This document shows, in pieces, positions 9,388-18,824 of a DNA stretch of 64,000 nucleotides. Origin of the DNA: Psychrilyobacter atlanticus DSM 19335. Lineage in GTDB: Bacteria; Fusobacteriota; Fusobacteriia; Fusobacteriales; Fusobacteriaceae. Numbering within the stretch: position 1 is the stretch's first letter; every line of letters starts with the position of its first letter. Made by a program: the position numbers and the translations under genes. The stretch spans positions 418,986 to 482,985 of the forward strand of contig NZ_KE384547.1 of the NCBI RefSeq assembly GCF_000426625.1, written 5' to 3'. Below the pieces are notes generated by a model. It was not told the origin of the DNA. It did not search any database and saw nothing but the letters and a program-made list of their open reading frames with translations.

Positions 9388-10890
9388 TTGAAAATTAGAC
9401 CGGAAGAGATCAGTTCTATTATAAGAACTGAGATCGAAAATTATAAAAAATCTTTAGATATAAAAACTTCAGGATCTGTAGTAGAAGTTGGAGACGGAAT
9501 TGCTAGAATATACGGTTTAAGCAATGCAAAAGCCGGAGAATTATTAGAATTTCCAAATGGTGTAAGAGGATTGGTTCAAAACCTTGAGGAAAATAACGTA
9601 GGTGCGGTACTTTTAGGAGACGCAACGGCAGTTAAAGAAGGGGATGAAGTAAGAGCTACAGGAGAAATAGCATCTGTTCCAGCAGGAGAGGCGTTATTAG
9701 GAAGAGTAGTAAATGCACTAGGAGATCCAATAGATGGTAAAGGTGAAATAAAAGCCGAAACTAGAATGAACATAGAAAAAAAAGCTACAGGTATCATTCA
9801 AAGAAAACCTGTACATGAGCCAATGCAAACTGGGATCAAGTCAATAGACGGAATGGTTCCAATCGGTAGAGGACAAAGAGAACTTATAATCGGAGATAGA
9901 CAAACTGGTAAAACAGCAGTAGCTATCGACACAATTATAAATCAAAAAGGTACTGGAGTTAAGTGTGTTTACGTAGCAATAGGTCAAAAAAGATCGACTG
10001 TAGTAAATATAGTTAAAAAGTTAGAAGATGCAGGAGCTATGGATAACACTATCGTAGTAGCAGCAACAGCATCTGAGGCAGCTTCATTACAATACATTGC
10101 ACCATATGCTGGTGTAGCAATGGCAGAATATTTCTCAGAAAAGGGAGAGCACGTTTTAATCATATATGATGATCTTACTAAACATGCCATCGCTTACAGA
10201 GAAATGTCATTACTATTAAAGAGACCACCAGGCAGAGAAGCATATCCTGGAGACGTTTTCTATCTACATAGTAGATTATTAGAGAGAGCGGCTAAGTTAT
10301 CAGATGAGATGGGAGCTGGATCAATCACAGCATTACCAATCATCGAAACTCAAGCAGGAGACGTAGCAGCATATATCCCAACAAACGTAATCTCGATTAC
10401 AGATGGGCAAATATTCTTAACTACTGACCTATTTAATGCAGGACAAAGACCAGCAGTTGACGCAGGAATATCTGTATCAAGAGTTGGGGGATCAGCTCAA
10501 ATCAAAGCGATGAAGCAAGTAGCTTCTAAAGTTAAATTAGAGTTATCTCAATATAATGAAGTATTATCTTTCTCACAATTTGGTTCTGACCTGGATAAGG
10601 CAACTAAAGCTCAGTTAGAAAGAGGACATAGAATCATGGCAATGTTAAAGCAGGCTCAATATAGACCATATAAAGTAGAGGAGCAAGTAATCTCATTCTA
10701 CGCTGTAACTAAGGGTCATTTAGATTCAGTTGCATTAGAAGATATCGGTAGATTTGAAAGTGATTTAATAGCTGATTTAAGAAATAATTCTACTGTTTTA
10801 AATGAAATAGCAGAAAAGCAAGCTTTAGACAAAGATTTAGAAGCTAAGATAGACAAGGCTATATCAGAATTTAAAGCAAATTTTAGTTAA
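9388..10890 (+). CDS. atpA: F0F1 ATP synthase subunit alpha
   Basis: The non-catalytic nucleotide-binding subunit of F1; 500 residues, full length. The P loop is 'GDRQTGKT' at 169-176, and the arginine finger region is in '[11 protein letters not shown]' near residue 375. The start codon is TTG at 9388, preceded by TAGGAGG at 9373-9379; no closer ATG exists. The N-terminus '[18 protein letters not shown]' minus its start is the family's usual delta-binding helix, which confirms the TTG start. Confidence 0.97.
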   Translation: MKIRPEEISSIIRTEIENYKKSLDIKTSGSVVEVGDGIARIYGLSNAKAGELLEFPNGVRGLVQNLEENNVGAVLLGDATAVKEGDEVRATGEIASVPAGEALLGRVVNALGDPIDGKGEIKAETRMNIEKKATGIIQRKPVHEPMQTGIKSIDGMVPIGRGQRELIIGDRQTGKTAVAIDTIINQKGTGVKCVYVAIGQKRSTVVNIVKKLEDAGAMDNTIVVAATASEAASLQYIAPYAGVAMAEYFSEKGEHVLIIYDDLTKHAIAYREMSLLLKRPPGREAYPGDVFYLHSRLLERAAKLSDEMGAGSITALPIIETQAGDVAAYIPTNVISITDGQIFLTTDLFNAGQRPAVDAGISVSRVGGSAQIKAMKQVASKVKLELSQYNEVLSFSQFGSDLDKATKAQLERGHRIMAMLKQAQYRPYKVEEQVISFYAVTKGHLDSVALEDIGRFESDLIADLRNNSTVLNEIAEKQALDKDLEAKIDKAISEFKANFS

Positions 10891-10903
10891 GTGAGGTGAG
10901 ATT

Positions 10904-11758
10904 GTGGCTGCGAATATTAAAGAAATAAAGAGCAGGATCAAAGGAGTACAATCTACCCATAAAATAACTAAGGCAATGGAAGTTGTTTCTTCTACAAAAT
11001 TTAAGAGATACTCTAAATTAGTAGGAGAATCAAGACCTTATTCAGAAGCCATGGACGGAATATTACGTAATATTGCAACCGGTATAAAGAATGAGAAAAA
11101 TTCTTTGTTTGATGGAAAAGCTGAAGTTAAGAAGATAGGAGTTGTACTTATGACTTCTGACAGAGGACTTTGTGGAGGATTTAATTCTCAAGCAAACAAA
11201 GCTCTTGAAAGACTAAAGGCAGAAAATCCAGATAAGAAAGTTTCAATAATTGCCGTGGGTAAAAAAGGTAGAGATTATTGTAAAAAAAGAGATTATGATT
11301 TAAAAGGTGAATATATCCAGTTAATTCCAGAAAGTATGTTTGATAAAGCTAAAGAGATCAGTGAGAATATTGTTGATTTTTATTTAGAAGATATATTTGA
11401 TGAAGTTTACATCATATATTCAAAATTTGTTTCAGCTGTAAGCTCAGATCTTACGACTAAAAGACTTATTCCTATTGAAAAGGTAGAGAGTGAATCTAAT
11501 GAGCCGTATATCTTTGAACCTTCAGCAGAATATATATTATCGACATTGTTACCTAAATATCTAAATATAGTATTATATCAATCTATATTGGATAATACGG
11601 CCAGTGAGCATGCAGCTAGAAAAACTGCCATGAAAAATGCAACTGACAATGCCGATGAATTAGTAGGAAGTTTAACTCTGCAATTTAACAGAGCTAGACA
11701 AGCTGCCATAACACAAGAAATTGCGGAAATCGTAAGTGGATCGTTGGCACAGCAATAA
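10904..11758 (+). CDS. atpG: F0F1 ATP synthase subunit gamma
   Basis: The central rotor shaft, 284 residues. The N-terminal '[21 protein letters not shown]' and C-terminal '[18 protein letters not shown]' helices form the coiled coil that turns inside the alpha-beta hexamer, and both are highly conserved. '[11 protein letters not shown]' marks the start of the Rossmann-like middle domain. The start codon is GTG at 10904 after GTGAGGTGA. Confidence 0.97.
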   Translation: MAANIKEIKSRIKGVQSTHKITKAMEVVSSTKFKRYSKLVGESRPYSEAMDGILRNIATGIKNEKNSLFDGKAEVKKIGVVLMTSDRGLCGGFNSQANKALERLKAENPDKKVSIIAVGKKGRDYCKKRDYDLKGEYIQLIPESMFDKAKEISENIVDFYLEDIFDEVYIIYSKFVSAVSSDLTTKRLIPIEKVESESNEPYIFEPSAEYILSTLLPKYLNIVLYQSILDNTASEHAARKTAMKNATDNADELVGSLTLQFNRARQAAITQEIAEIVSGSLAQQ

Positions 11759-11764
11759 TAATAA

Positions 11765-13180
<1,416 letters not shown>

Positions 13181-13183
13181 TGT

Positions 13184-13585
13184 ATGGCGACTTTTAAATT
13201 AGAAGTTATAACTCCTCTGAAAAAAGTATTAGAAAGTGAAGTTGAAAGGGTAATTCTTAGAACTTCTGAAGGTGACATGGGTATATTAGCAAAACATGCT
13301 CCTTTAGTTGCAGAATTAGCTGTAGGAGAGATGAAGATAAAAACTGAAAGTGGCGAGGAGAGATTCTTCGTAGCTGGTGGTTTTTTAGAAATCTCTAAAG
13401 ATAGAACTTTAGTATTAGCTGATGAAGCTGTCAATGTCAACGATATTGATGTAGAAGTAGCTAGAAAAGAAGCAGAATTAGCTAAACAAAAATTAGCTAA
13501 GTTAAAAGAGGATAGAGATATTGCAGTAACGCAAAAAGCTCTAGAATCAGCTTTAACTAAAGTAGGAATGGTAGAAGGTAAATAA
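13184..13585 (+). CDS. atpC: F0F1 ATP synthase subunit epsilon
   Basis: The 133-residue regulatory rotor subunit. It has the beta-sandwich start 'FKLEVITPLKKVLESEVERV', the 'GDMGILAKHAPLV' motif and the C-terminal two-helix domain (about residues 88-133) that can inhibit ATP hydrolysis. It is the last gene of the operon and is followed by a long terminator hairpin. The last 17 codons have a decayed second copy at 16559-16609 (see that entry). Confidence 0.97.
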   Translation: MATFKLEVITPLKKVLESEVERVILRTSEGDMGILAKHAPLVAELAVGEMKIKTESGEERFFVAGGFLEISKDRTLVLADEAVNVNDIDVEVARKEAELAKQKLAKLKEDRDIAVTQKALESALTKVGMVEGK

Positions 13586-13597
13586 ATACCTGAAGCT

Positions 13598-13632
13598 AAA
13601 AGGAAAGGTGCCATGGCATCTTTCCTTTTTTT
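13598..13632 (+). terminator. Terminator of the atp operon
   Basis: A 15-bp stem (one G-U pair) from AAAAGG... at 13598 to the matching arm ending near 13628, closing on the palindrome TGCCATGGCA, followed by a T tract to 13632. Confidence 0.9.
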
Positions 13633-13694
13633 AATATAATCAATTAAATTATTTTTTATTCGGACTATTATATGGGTAATCAAGTTATAGATTA

Positions 13695-13729
13695 AAAAAG
13701 GTTTTCTATTTTTATTAGAAAACCTTTTT
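13695..13729. terminator. Bidirectional terminator between convergent genes
   Basis: Perfect 14-bp inverted repeat (13695-13708 with 13716-13729) around a 7-base loop, with A and T tracts at its ends. It sits between atpC (+) and the DUF4097 gene (-) and can stop transcription from both sides. Confidence 0.8.
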
Positions 13730-13753
13730 ACGTTTAGTTTTTTATAATTTCTA

Positions 13754-14677
13754 TTAATTCTTATTAATGATATTTATCTTTCTACCTTCAAGAATTATGT
13801 TCTTAGAGATATCTTGAACTTTTTCTTTGGAATAAGAATTTGAATTAAATTCTCCCTTTTTAGTTGTTAGAGTTATAAGACCGTTGGAAGTAGAGATTTT
13901 GTTGTTTCCTTCTAATTTATCGATGCTAAGTTCAATATCTCCGTTGGAAGTTTTTATATTTCCATCCTTGGAAAGGGTATCAGAATTAACAGTTATATTA
14001 CCATTACTGGTTTCAAGATTAGCGATGAATGAAGCATTTGTGAGGAGAATAGAGCTGTTACTAGTCTTTAAATTAACAGATCCATCAATTTTAAAAGCTG
14101 TAATATTACCATTACTAGTTTTAAATCTTATATCACCCTTATTATTATCAATATTGATGCTACCGTTACTAGTTTTCCCTTCTACATTCCCCGTGTTATT
14201 AATAATTGTAATATCACCGTTAGAAGAACGGAGGTTAGAGTTTCCTGTGATATCGATAATATCAATATTACCGTTGCTTGTTATTACTTTAAAGTCTAAA
14301 GCTAGATCAGAGGCATTTATAGAACCATTGCTGGATTTAATGGATAATTTCTTGTTAAAGTTTTTTGGGACTTTAACTACAATAGATATATCTTCACTCT
14401 TGGAAAAGAAGGAAAAAATATGACGTGGTGCTAATACCGCAACCTCTAATTCCTGTGAATGGATTTGTTTTTCTATTTCTAACTTTACATTACTGGTGAC
14501 AGATAAAGTTAGTTCTTTCGAATCACCAGGCAAAACTTTAATATTTGCATTTTTACTATTTAATGAGAATGAATTGATATCCTCTATATTATAAGCTCTT
14601 GTCAATTTATAAGTTTTATCGTTAGAATAAGAAAATCCAAATACAGTCAGCATCAATATTAAAATAATTTTTTTCAT
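13754..14677 (-). CDS. Secreted DUF4097 beta-repeat protein
   Basis: A 307-residue protein with an N-terminal signal peptide (MKK followed by a hydrophobic stretch to about residue 17) and a series of about nine repeats of the form [TS]SNG[SND]I spaced 18-22 residues apart between roughly residues 112 and 275. One unit reads TSNSSI instead. This is the DUF4097 / adhesin-like right-handed beta-helix fold. Such proteins are often encoded next to ABC transporters or envelope-stress sensors, and no enzymatic function is known. It is the last gene of the minus-strand operon GntR - ATPase - permease - DUF4097, with GGAGG before its ATG. A role at the envelope surface together with the ABC pair is inference. 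Confidence 0.85.
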   Translation of the reverse strand: MKKIILILMLTVFGFSYSNDKTYKLTRAYNIEDINSFSLNSKNANIKVLPGDSKELTLSVTSNVKLEIEKQIHSQELEVAVLAPRHIFSFFSKSEDISIVVKVPKNFNKKLSIKSSNGSINASDLALDFKVITSNGNIDIIDITGNSNLRSSNGDITIINNTGNVEGKTSNGSINIDNNKGDIRFKTSNGNITAFKIDGSVNLKTSNSSILLTNASFIANLETSNGNITVNSDTLSKDGNIKTSNGDIELSIDKLEGNNKISTSNGLITLTTKKGEFNSNSYSKEKVQDISKNIILEGRKINIINKN

Positions 14678-14698
14678 TATAGAACCTCCGTAAAAATC

Positions 14699-15400
14699 TT
14701 AAAAATCTGTTTTATTGTCTATCAACCATCCACTGATCCATAGCATCAAAGTGGTAATGAGAACTATAATAATAGTAGACATACTAAAATTTATTGTGCC
14801 AACTTCATTAAGGTTATCCAAGAAAACAAGGTTGAAAATCTTAGATAAAACAGACATAACAATAATAACTATAAGTGTTTTAAACTTTAACTTAGAAAGA
14901 AAAGTCTTAGTAATAATGATGCTTAAAAATACTAATGAGAAGAAACTCCCTATTGAAACATAGGTTAAGGCTAGAATCTTAAATCCACTTATAATAGCGC
15001 CATCTTGAAAAAAACCATCGATCTGGAATGAACTTTGAGGAGCAATATAATAAGCATTTGCAATGAGCCATATAATAGTTGTCAAAACTAATGCTGTTCC
15101 TGAGATGATTGTAGTTAAAAATTTAGAGGAAACTATTGTGAATCCACTGTAGGGAGTCATAAATACAAGACTTCTATCGACAGAATTAATATCCTTTGAA
15201 AAAGTAAGTAATGATGAAAATATAAATACAATATAAGTAATAAAAACCAATAAACCTCCTTTGTCAATAAGGTCGTTGTCTGTTGTAGTCAAGATGGAAG
15301 TTTTATAGATAATGAATACCTGCATCAATAGAAATAAGGTTCCTAGAATTGAAAACATTTTTTTACGTTTTAACATCTCAAATTTGATTAAATTAAACAT
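14699..15400 (-). CDS. ABC transporter permease (ABC-2 type)
   Basis: A 233-residue membrane protein with about six hydrophobic segments. It starts 'MFNLIKFEMLKRKK', a basic start typical of ABC-2 permeases, and has no extra domains. It overlaps the end of the ATP-binding gene by 8 bases, so the two form one transporter. With a YtrA-type regulator in front this resembles the Bacillus ytr and bcrA-like peptide-resistance systems; the substrate is not known. Confidence 0.8.
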   Translation of the reverse strand: MFNLIKFEMLKRKKMFSILGTLFLLMQVFIIYKTSILTTTDNDLIDKGGLLVFITYIVFIFSSLLTFSKDINSVDRSLVFMTPYSGFTIVSSKFLTTIISGTALVLTTIIWLIANAYYIAPQSSFQIDGFFQDGAIISGFKILALTYVSIGSFFSLVFLSIIITKTFLSKLKFKTLIVIIVMSVLSKIFNLVFLDNLNEVGTINFSMSTIIIVLITTLMLWISGWLIDNKTDF

Positions 15401-16088
15401 TATATACCTCCCAGTAAAGTGATTCTAAAGATTTATTTTCACTATCTCTGAATTCCTCTAAATTAATATCTCTGATAAGTGAACCTTCATTTAAAAATAA
15501 AACCTGTTCTAAAATAAACTCCATTTCATTTAAAGCGTGGGAAGAGATCACGATGGTGCTATTCTCTGTGGTCATGCTGATGATTGTATTTTTAATAAGG
15601 TCCTTTGAAATAACATCTATTCCATTTAATGGTTCGTCAAACATATAAAATTCTACATTTCTAGCAAGACATAAAGTAACCTTTAATCTCATTTTCATCC
15701 CTGTTGAAAATGTTTCTACCTTTTCATCTAGAGGTAATTTCATATTTTCGAGGATCTGGTGTGCTTTTTCCAGAGAAAAATCTTCAAAGGTATTATTATA
15801 AAAATTTAAAACATCTGAAACCATAAGATTTGACATAAAAACATCTTCTGTAGGCATAAAAGCAATATTTTTTCTGGTTTTGAATGAAATTTTGCTGCTG
15901 TTTATAGATAAGTCCCCTTTGGTTGGTTTAACTAATCCATAGATTGTTTTCATCAAAGTTGTTTTTCCGCTCCCATTGGGACCGATCAATCCGTAGACCA
16001 TCCCTCTTTTAAATGAGTATGAAAAGTTATTCAAGGCCTTTTTTTTGAAATAACCCTTAGTTAAGTTGTTTATAATTAAATTTTCCAT
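15393..16088 (-). CDS. ABC transporter ATP-binding protein
   Basis: A 231-residue ATPase subunit. Walker A is 'GPNGSGKTT' near residues 36-44; the signature motif is the variant 'FSTGMKMRL' instead of LSGGQ, and Walker B is 'EFYMFDEPLNGID', which are usual for the ABC-2 / YtrB-like group. It overlaps the regulator gene by one base (ATG within ...TAATG) and the permease by 8 bases, giving a tightly coupled operon. Confidence 0.92.
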   Translation of the reverse strand: MENLIINNLTKGYFKKKALNNFSYSFKRGMVYGLIGPNGSGKTTLMKTIYGLVKPTKGDLSINSSKISFKTRKNIAFMPTEDVFMSNLMVSDVLNFYNNTFEDFSLEKAHQILENMKLPLDEKVETFSTGMKMRLKVTLCLARNVEFYMFDEPLNGIDVISKDLIKNTIISMTTENSTIVISSHALNEMEFILEQVLFLNEGSLIRDINLEEFRDSENKSLESLYWEVYNV

Positions 16089-16444
16089 TATTCCTCCTCC
16101 ATCTCTTTTAACATTTTTATTGCTTCCGTCGATGAGATATTGAGATCTCTCATGTCACAAACAAATTTAACTATGATATCATTAGCCATCTTCTTTTTTA
16201 TATTTTCTAGGATAGTTTCGTCTTCTACAACAAATGTTCCCATCCCTCTTTTTGTAAAAACAATATTTTCTGATTCTAACTCCTTATACACCCTAGAGAC
16301 TGTATTAGGGTTAACTTTGAGTTCTACTGCCAGTTCCCGTGTAGACATCATCTTTTCTCCAGGTTTTAGTATCTTCAGGGATATATCTTGTTTTAATTTA
16401 TCCATTATCTGTAAATAAATAGGGATATTTTTTTTAAATTCCAT
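16088..16444 (-). CDS. GntR family regulator, YtrA subfamily
   Basis: A 118-residue DNA-binding protein with a winged helix ('ELAVELKVNPNTVSRVYKELE', split over residues 35-60) and only a short helical tail, as in the YtrA subfamily, which lacks a large effector domain. Such regulators generally repress their own operon and the ABC transporter encoded beside them. A good promoter with an overlapping imperfect palindrome lies directly upstream (16465-16509), supporting autoregulation. The ribosome binding site is GAGGAGG. Confidence 0.9.
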   Translation of the reverse strand: MEFKKNIPIYLQIMDKLKQDISLKILKPGEKMMSTRELAVELKVNPNTVSRVYKELESENIVFTKRGMGTFVVEDETILENIKKKMANDIIVKFVCDMRDLNISSTEAIKMLKEMEEE

Positions 16445-16464
16445 ATCTCCTCCTCTTTATCGTT

Positions 16465-16492
16465 CTAGTGTTCTAGTTAGATAGTACGCTAG
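16465..16492 (-). promoter_or_regulatory. Probable operator of the GntR/ABC operon
   Basis: A 28-base imperfect palindrome bounded by CTAG at both ends (20 of 28 positions symmetric). It covers the -10 element of the operon promoter, the expected place for a repressor. That YtrA-like regulator binds here is inference. Confidence 0.55.
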
Positions 16493-16509
16493 TTTTGAAG
16501 GGGTGTCAA
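16481..16509 (-). promoter_or_regulatory. Promoter of the GntR/ABC/DUF4097 operon
   Basis: On the minus strand: TTGACA (16504-16509), a 17-base spacer, then TACTAT (16481-16486), about 35 bases before the GntR start codon. This is close to a perfect sigma-70 promoter. Confidence 0.8.
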
Positions 16510-16552
16510 ATAATTTATAAAAATATGATATAATAAGTTCAAATTCAATATG

Positions 16553-16609
16553 ATGAAAAAAGTTTTTAAATTAGCTTTGACTAAGATAGGAATACTAGAA
16601 GGAAAATAA
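16553..16609 (+). pseudogene. Remnant of an atpC 3' end
   Basis: Read in frame, the segment 16559-16609 gives a 16-residue tail ending 'ALTKIGILEGK' and a TAA, against 'ALTKVGMVEGK' and TAA at the true end of atpC (13535-13585). About 34 of 40 bases match across the last 40 positions and the match fades upstream. Eight of the last eleven residues are identical and the other three changes are conservative. Like the real gene it is followed at once by a terminator hairpin. There is no room for a complete subunit, so it is a fragment; it may have its own short open frame from an ATG at 16553 but is not likely to be a gene. Confidence 0.7.
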
Positions 16610-16610
16610 T

Positions 16611-16642
16611 AAAGAGGAGATAGCTTAGGCTATTTTCTCTTT
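16611..16642 (+). terminator. Terminator after the atpC remnant
   Basis: A 14-bp stem (16611-16624 with 16629-16642, two G-U pairs) around TTAG, followed by a T-rich tail. Confidence 0.75.
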
Positions 16643-16675
16643 TGTTTTCAAATGATGATGATCTCTATAAAGTTA

Positions 16676-16684
16676 TGGTATAAT
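16676..16684 (+). promoter_or_regulatory. Extended -10 promoter for the HEPN gene
   Basis: TGGTATAAT, a perfect extended -10 element, lies 23 bases before the HEPN start codon. No good -35 is seen. Confidence 0.5.
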
Positions 16685-16706
16685 AAAAATAAAATGGAGT
16701 ATAATT

Positions 16707-17240
16707 ATGAAAAAACAAGAATTAAATACAAAAATTTCATTTCAAGCAATAATTGATGAGTTATTATATACTGTTGATTGTAATAGAGAAAATAAAGAGA
16801 TAACATTGAATGAAATTCTAGATAGTGTTTATAAAAAATTTGAAATTCATAATAGAAATTTTAGAAATGAGCATGTATTTTGTAATCAACATAGTATAAT
16901 ATCAGCATTATATACTTATTTAGTGTTGCCTAAAGAAAAATTATCAATGTCTGAAATAGAAAAAAATGAGCTAATAAAAAATCTTGATCCTGAATGGGGG
17001 TTAACAGAAATTAATCCAAATCTTAAATTTGGTGATTTTATCAGGCGTATGAGAAATGCTATATCTCACGGAAATGTAGAATGCTCTAAAGAATTAGTTT
17101 TTAAATTTACCGATATAAACGTTAAAAATAAAAAAGATATATTTAAAATAACTTTAGAACAAGAAAAAATATTGAAATTTAGAAAAGCAATAAGATGTTG
17201 GAGTCTAGATAGAGATATAAAATTAGGAGGCTTAAAATGA
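16707..17240 (+). CDS. HEPN family nuclease-like protein
   Basis: A 177-residue soluble helical protein. It contains the HEPN R-x4-6-H motif as 'RNAISH' with Arg116 and His121 in a 'RRMRNAISHGN' setting, as in the pEK499_p136-type HEPN family. HEPN proteins with this motif are mostly metal-independent ribonucleases found in toxin-antitoxin and antiviral systems. The gene ends in an ATGA overlap with a small downstream gene, which suggests a two-protein module. Codon use is A-richer than in the neighbouring core genes. Activity and target are not known. Confidence 0.75.
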   Translation: MKKQELNTKISFQAIIDELLYTVDCNRENKEITLNEILDSVYKKFEIHNRNFRNEHVFCNQHSIISALYTYLVLPKEKLSMSEIEKNELIKNLDPEWGLTEINPNLKFGDFIRRMRNAISHGNVECSKELVFKFTDINVKNKKDIFKITLEQEKILKFRKAIRCWSLDRDIKLGGLK

Positions 17241-17437
17241 CAAAAGACGAATTTTTAAAATCAATAGGAACAACAGAGGAAAAATTAAAGATAGAGAAGA
17301 AAGAAGTTATAAAATTTGATGATGGAGATCCTGAATGTATAGGATGGGAAGTAAGATATATAGATGAAAAACAAGCTATAGAGGTAGCTTTAGGATGCAA
17401 ATGCAGCACTAGCAACAACCTGCATGACAAATTATAA
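17237..17437 (+). CDS. Small hypothetical protein paired with the HEPN gene
   Basis: A 66-residue acidic protein starting on the ATGA overlap with the HEPN gene. It contains a 'GWEVRYIDEKQAIEVALG' stretch and a C-terminal 'CKCSTSN' with two cysteines. I do not recognise the family. Its size and the translational coupling are compatible with an antitoxin or partner of the HEPN protein, but this is inference from context only. A strong terminator follows directly. Confidence 0.6.
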   Translation: MTKDEFLKSIGTTEEKLKIEKKEVIKFDDGDPECIGWEVRYIDEKQAIEVALGCKCSTSNNLHDKL

Positions 17438-17477
17438 AATATAAAAGCCCTCAGAGATTACTGAGGGCTTTTATATT
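17438..17477 (+). terminator. Terminator after the HEPN module
   Basis: Perfect 17-bp stem (17438-17454 with 17461-17477) around AGATTA. A T-rich right arm marks it for + transcription, though it is nearly symmetrical. Confidence 0.85.
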
Positions 17478-17602
17478 GACAGAAGATAACAAAATATATT
17501 TGTTAAATTGAGGTATAATAGGATAGATGGTAATCTACAGGGATGACGAAAAATTTAGATTATACTTTGCGTCAAAGATGTGATGAAAAAGGGAGAAAAC
17601 TT

Positions 17603-18181
17603 ATGATATTAGGGCTGACAGGCGGAATAGCCAGTGGTAAAAGCACAGTGAGTAAAAAATTAAAAGAATTAGGTAGTTATATAATAGATGCAGATAAAAT
17701 TTCAAGGGAAGTTTCAGATTCTTTGGAGGTACTAAAGATATTAGAGGGGAAATTTGGTTCTGAGATAATAGATCAGGGGCACCTAGATCGGCAAAAATTA
17801 AGGGAGATAATATTTGAGAACGATGAAAAAAGGGAACTTTTAAACAATATAATGCATCCTATTATAGTGGCAAAAATTATAGAAAAAATAGAAAATAATA
17901 GGAAAGAGAATCTAATAATATTAGATATTCCCCTTCTGTACGAAACAGGGCTGGAGTACCTCTGTGATAAGGTTTTGGTGGTGTGTACAGATGAGAGTAT
18001 CCAGGTAGAAAGGATAAAAGTCAGAGATGGGATAGAGGAAGAATTAGCTAAGAAGATAATTGAGGCGCAGATGCCGTTGATGGAAAAAAGAGAAAAAGCA
18101 GAGATCCATATTGAAAATAATGGAAATTTAGAGGAATTATTAAAAAAAGTGGAACTAATATATAGTGAAATAATAAAGTGA
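17603..18181 (+). CDS. coaE: Dephospho-CoA kinase
   Basis: Last step of coenzyme A synthesis: phosphorylates the 3'-hydroxyl of dephospho-CoA. The P loop 'GGIASGKST' is at residues 7-15, and 'DADKISRE' and 'LDIPLLYETGL' are the substrate and lid regions; length 192 residues is normal. The frame is open further upstream to an ATG at 17543, but GGGAG at 17591-17595 sits 7 bases before the ATG at 17603, and the protein family begins there. Confidence 0.95.
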   Translation: MILGLTGGIASGKSTVSKKLKELGSYIIDADKISREVSDSLEVLKILEGKFGSEIIDQGHLDRQKLREIIFENDEKRELLNNIMHPIIVAKIIEKIENNRKENLIILDIPLLYETGLEYLCDKVLVVCTDESIQVERIKVRDGIEEELAKKIIEAQMPLMEKREKAEIHIENNGNLEELLKKVELIYSEIIK

Positions 18182-18227
18182 ACTCCTGTTAAGGGCAAGG
18201 GGGCTTTTAAATAAAAGGCTCTCTGCT

Positions 18228-18256
18228 TTGAGTTCAAAGTTAAAATATGTTATAAT
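18228..18256 (+). promoter_or_regulatory. Promoter of the pgpA-cinA operon
   Basis: TTGAGT (18228-18233), 17-base spacer, perfect TATAAT (18251-18256). Transcripts would start near 18263 and begin with a stem-loop at 18265-18290 (GAAAC/GTTTC and ACCC/GGGT pairs) ahead of the pgpA ribosome binding site. Confidence 0.75.
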
Positions 18257-18316
18257 AACTAGTTGAAACACCCTTACGGGGGTTAGTTTCTATATGAAAA
18301 AATGGAGGAGAAAATT

Positions 18317-18814
18317 ATGAAAAAAGAGGTTGTAAGAGGCTTAGCTACGTGGTTTGGACTAGGAGATCTACCTAAAGCTCCGGGAACGATGGGAACACTA
18401 GGTGCAATACCATTATTTTTTATGTTAAACTCATTTAGATTAGTAATAGCTGATGCTAGATTATATAACTCATTTTATTTTATATTTTTAACAGGATTTT
18501 TTGCCCTGTCAATATATGTATCGGATAGATGTGAAAGGGAGATTTTTAAAGAAAAAGACCCGCAAAAAGTAGTAATAGATGAGGTACTTGGATTTATGGT
18601 AACTATGTTTTTAGTTAATCCAGTGGGATATAAAGAAACTATAGTAGCTGTAATTTTAGGATTTTTACTGTTTAGATTTTTTGATATAACTAAGTTAGGT
18701 CCCATAGATAAGTCACAGCATTATGGTTATGGATTAGGAGTAGTATTAGATGATTTCTTAGCAGGAGTTGTGGCAAATTTCTTATTGATAATGTTGATGA
18801 CAATAATTTTCTAG
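18317..18814 (+). CDS. pgpA: Phosphatidylglycerophosphatase A
   Basis: Removes the phosphate from phosphatidylglycerophosphate to give phosphatidylglycerol. The 165-residue membrane protein has the PgpA motifs 'GLGDLPKAPGTMGTLGAIP' near the N-terminus and 'VIDEVLGFMV' in the middle, with four hydrophobic segments. ATG 18317 is 6 bases after GGAGGAG; an upstream ATG at 18302 overlaps that ribosome binding site and is less likely. It is followed by cinA after 10 bases. Confidence 0.92.
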   Translation: MKKEVVRGLATWFGLGDLPKAPGTMGTLGAIPLFFMLNSFRLVIADARLYNSFYFIFLTGFFALSIYVSDRCEREIFKEKDPQKVVIDEVLGFMVTMFLVNPVGYKETIVAVILGFLLFRFFDITKLGPIDKSQHYGYGLGVVLDDFLAGVVANFLLIMLMTIIF

Positions 18815-18824
18815 GAGAGGTAAT

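Noticed and set aside
13754-14300. DNA repeats in the DUF4097 gene considered as a CRISPR-like array
   Set aside because: The repeats are short coding units (TSNG) with variable DNA sequence and irregular spacing; there are no cas genes.
13884-14423. Long + strand open frame opposite the DUF4097 gene
   Set aside because: It is a shadow of the minus-strand repeat gene, without a ribosome binding site or sensible protein pattern.
17543-17602. N-terminal extension of the coaE frame with an ATG at 17543
   Set aside because: The best ribosome binding site and the family's normal start both point to the ATG at 17603.
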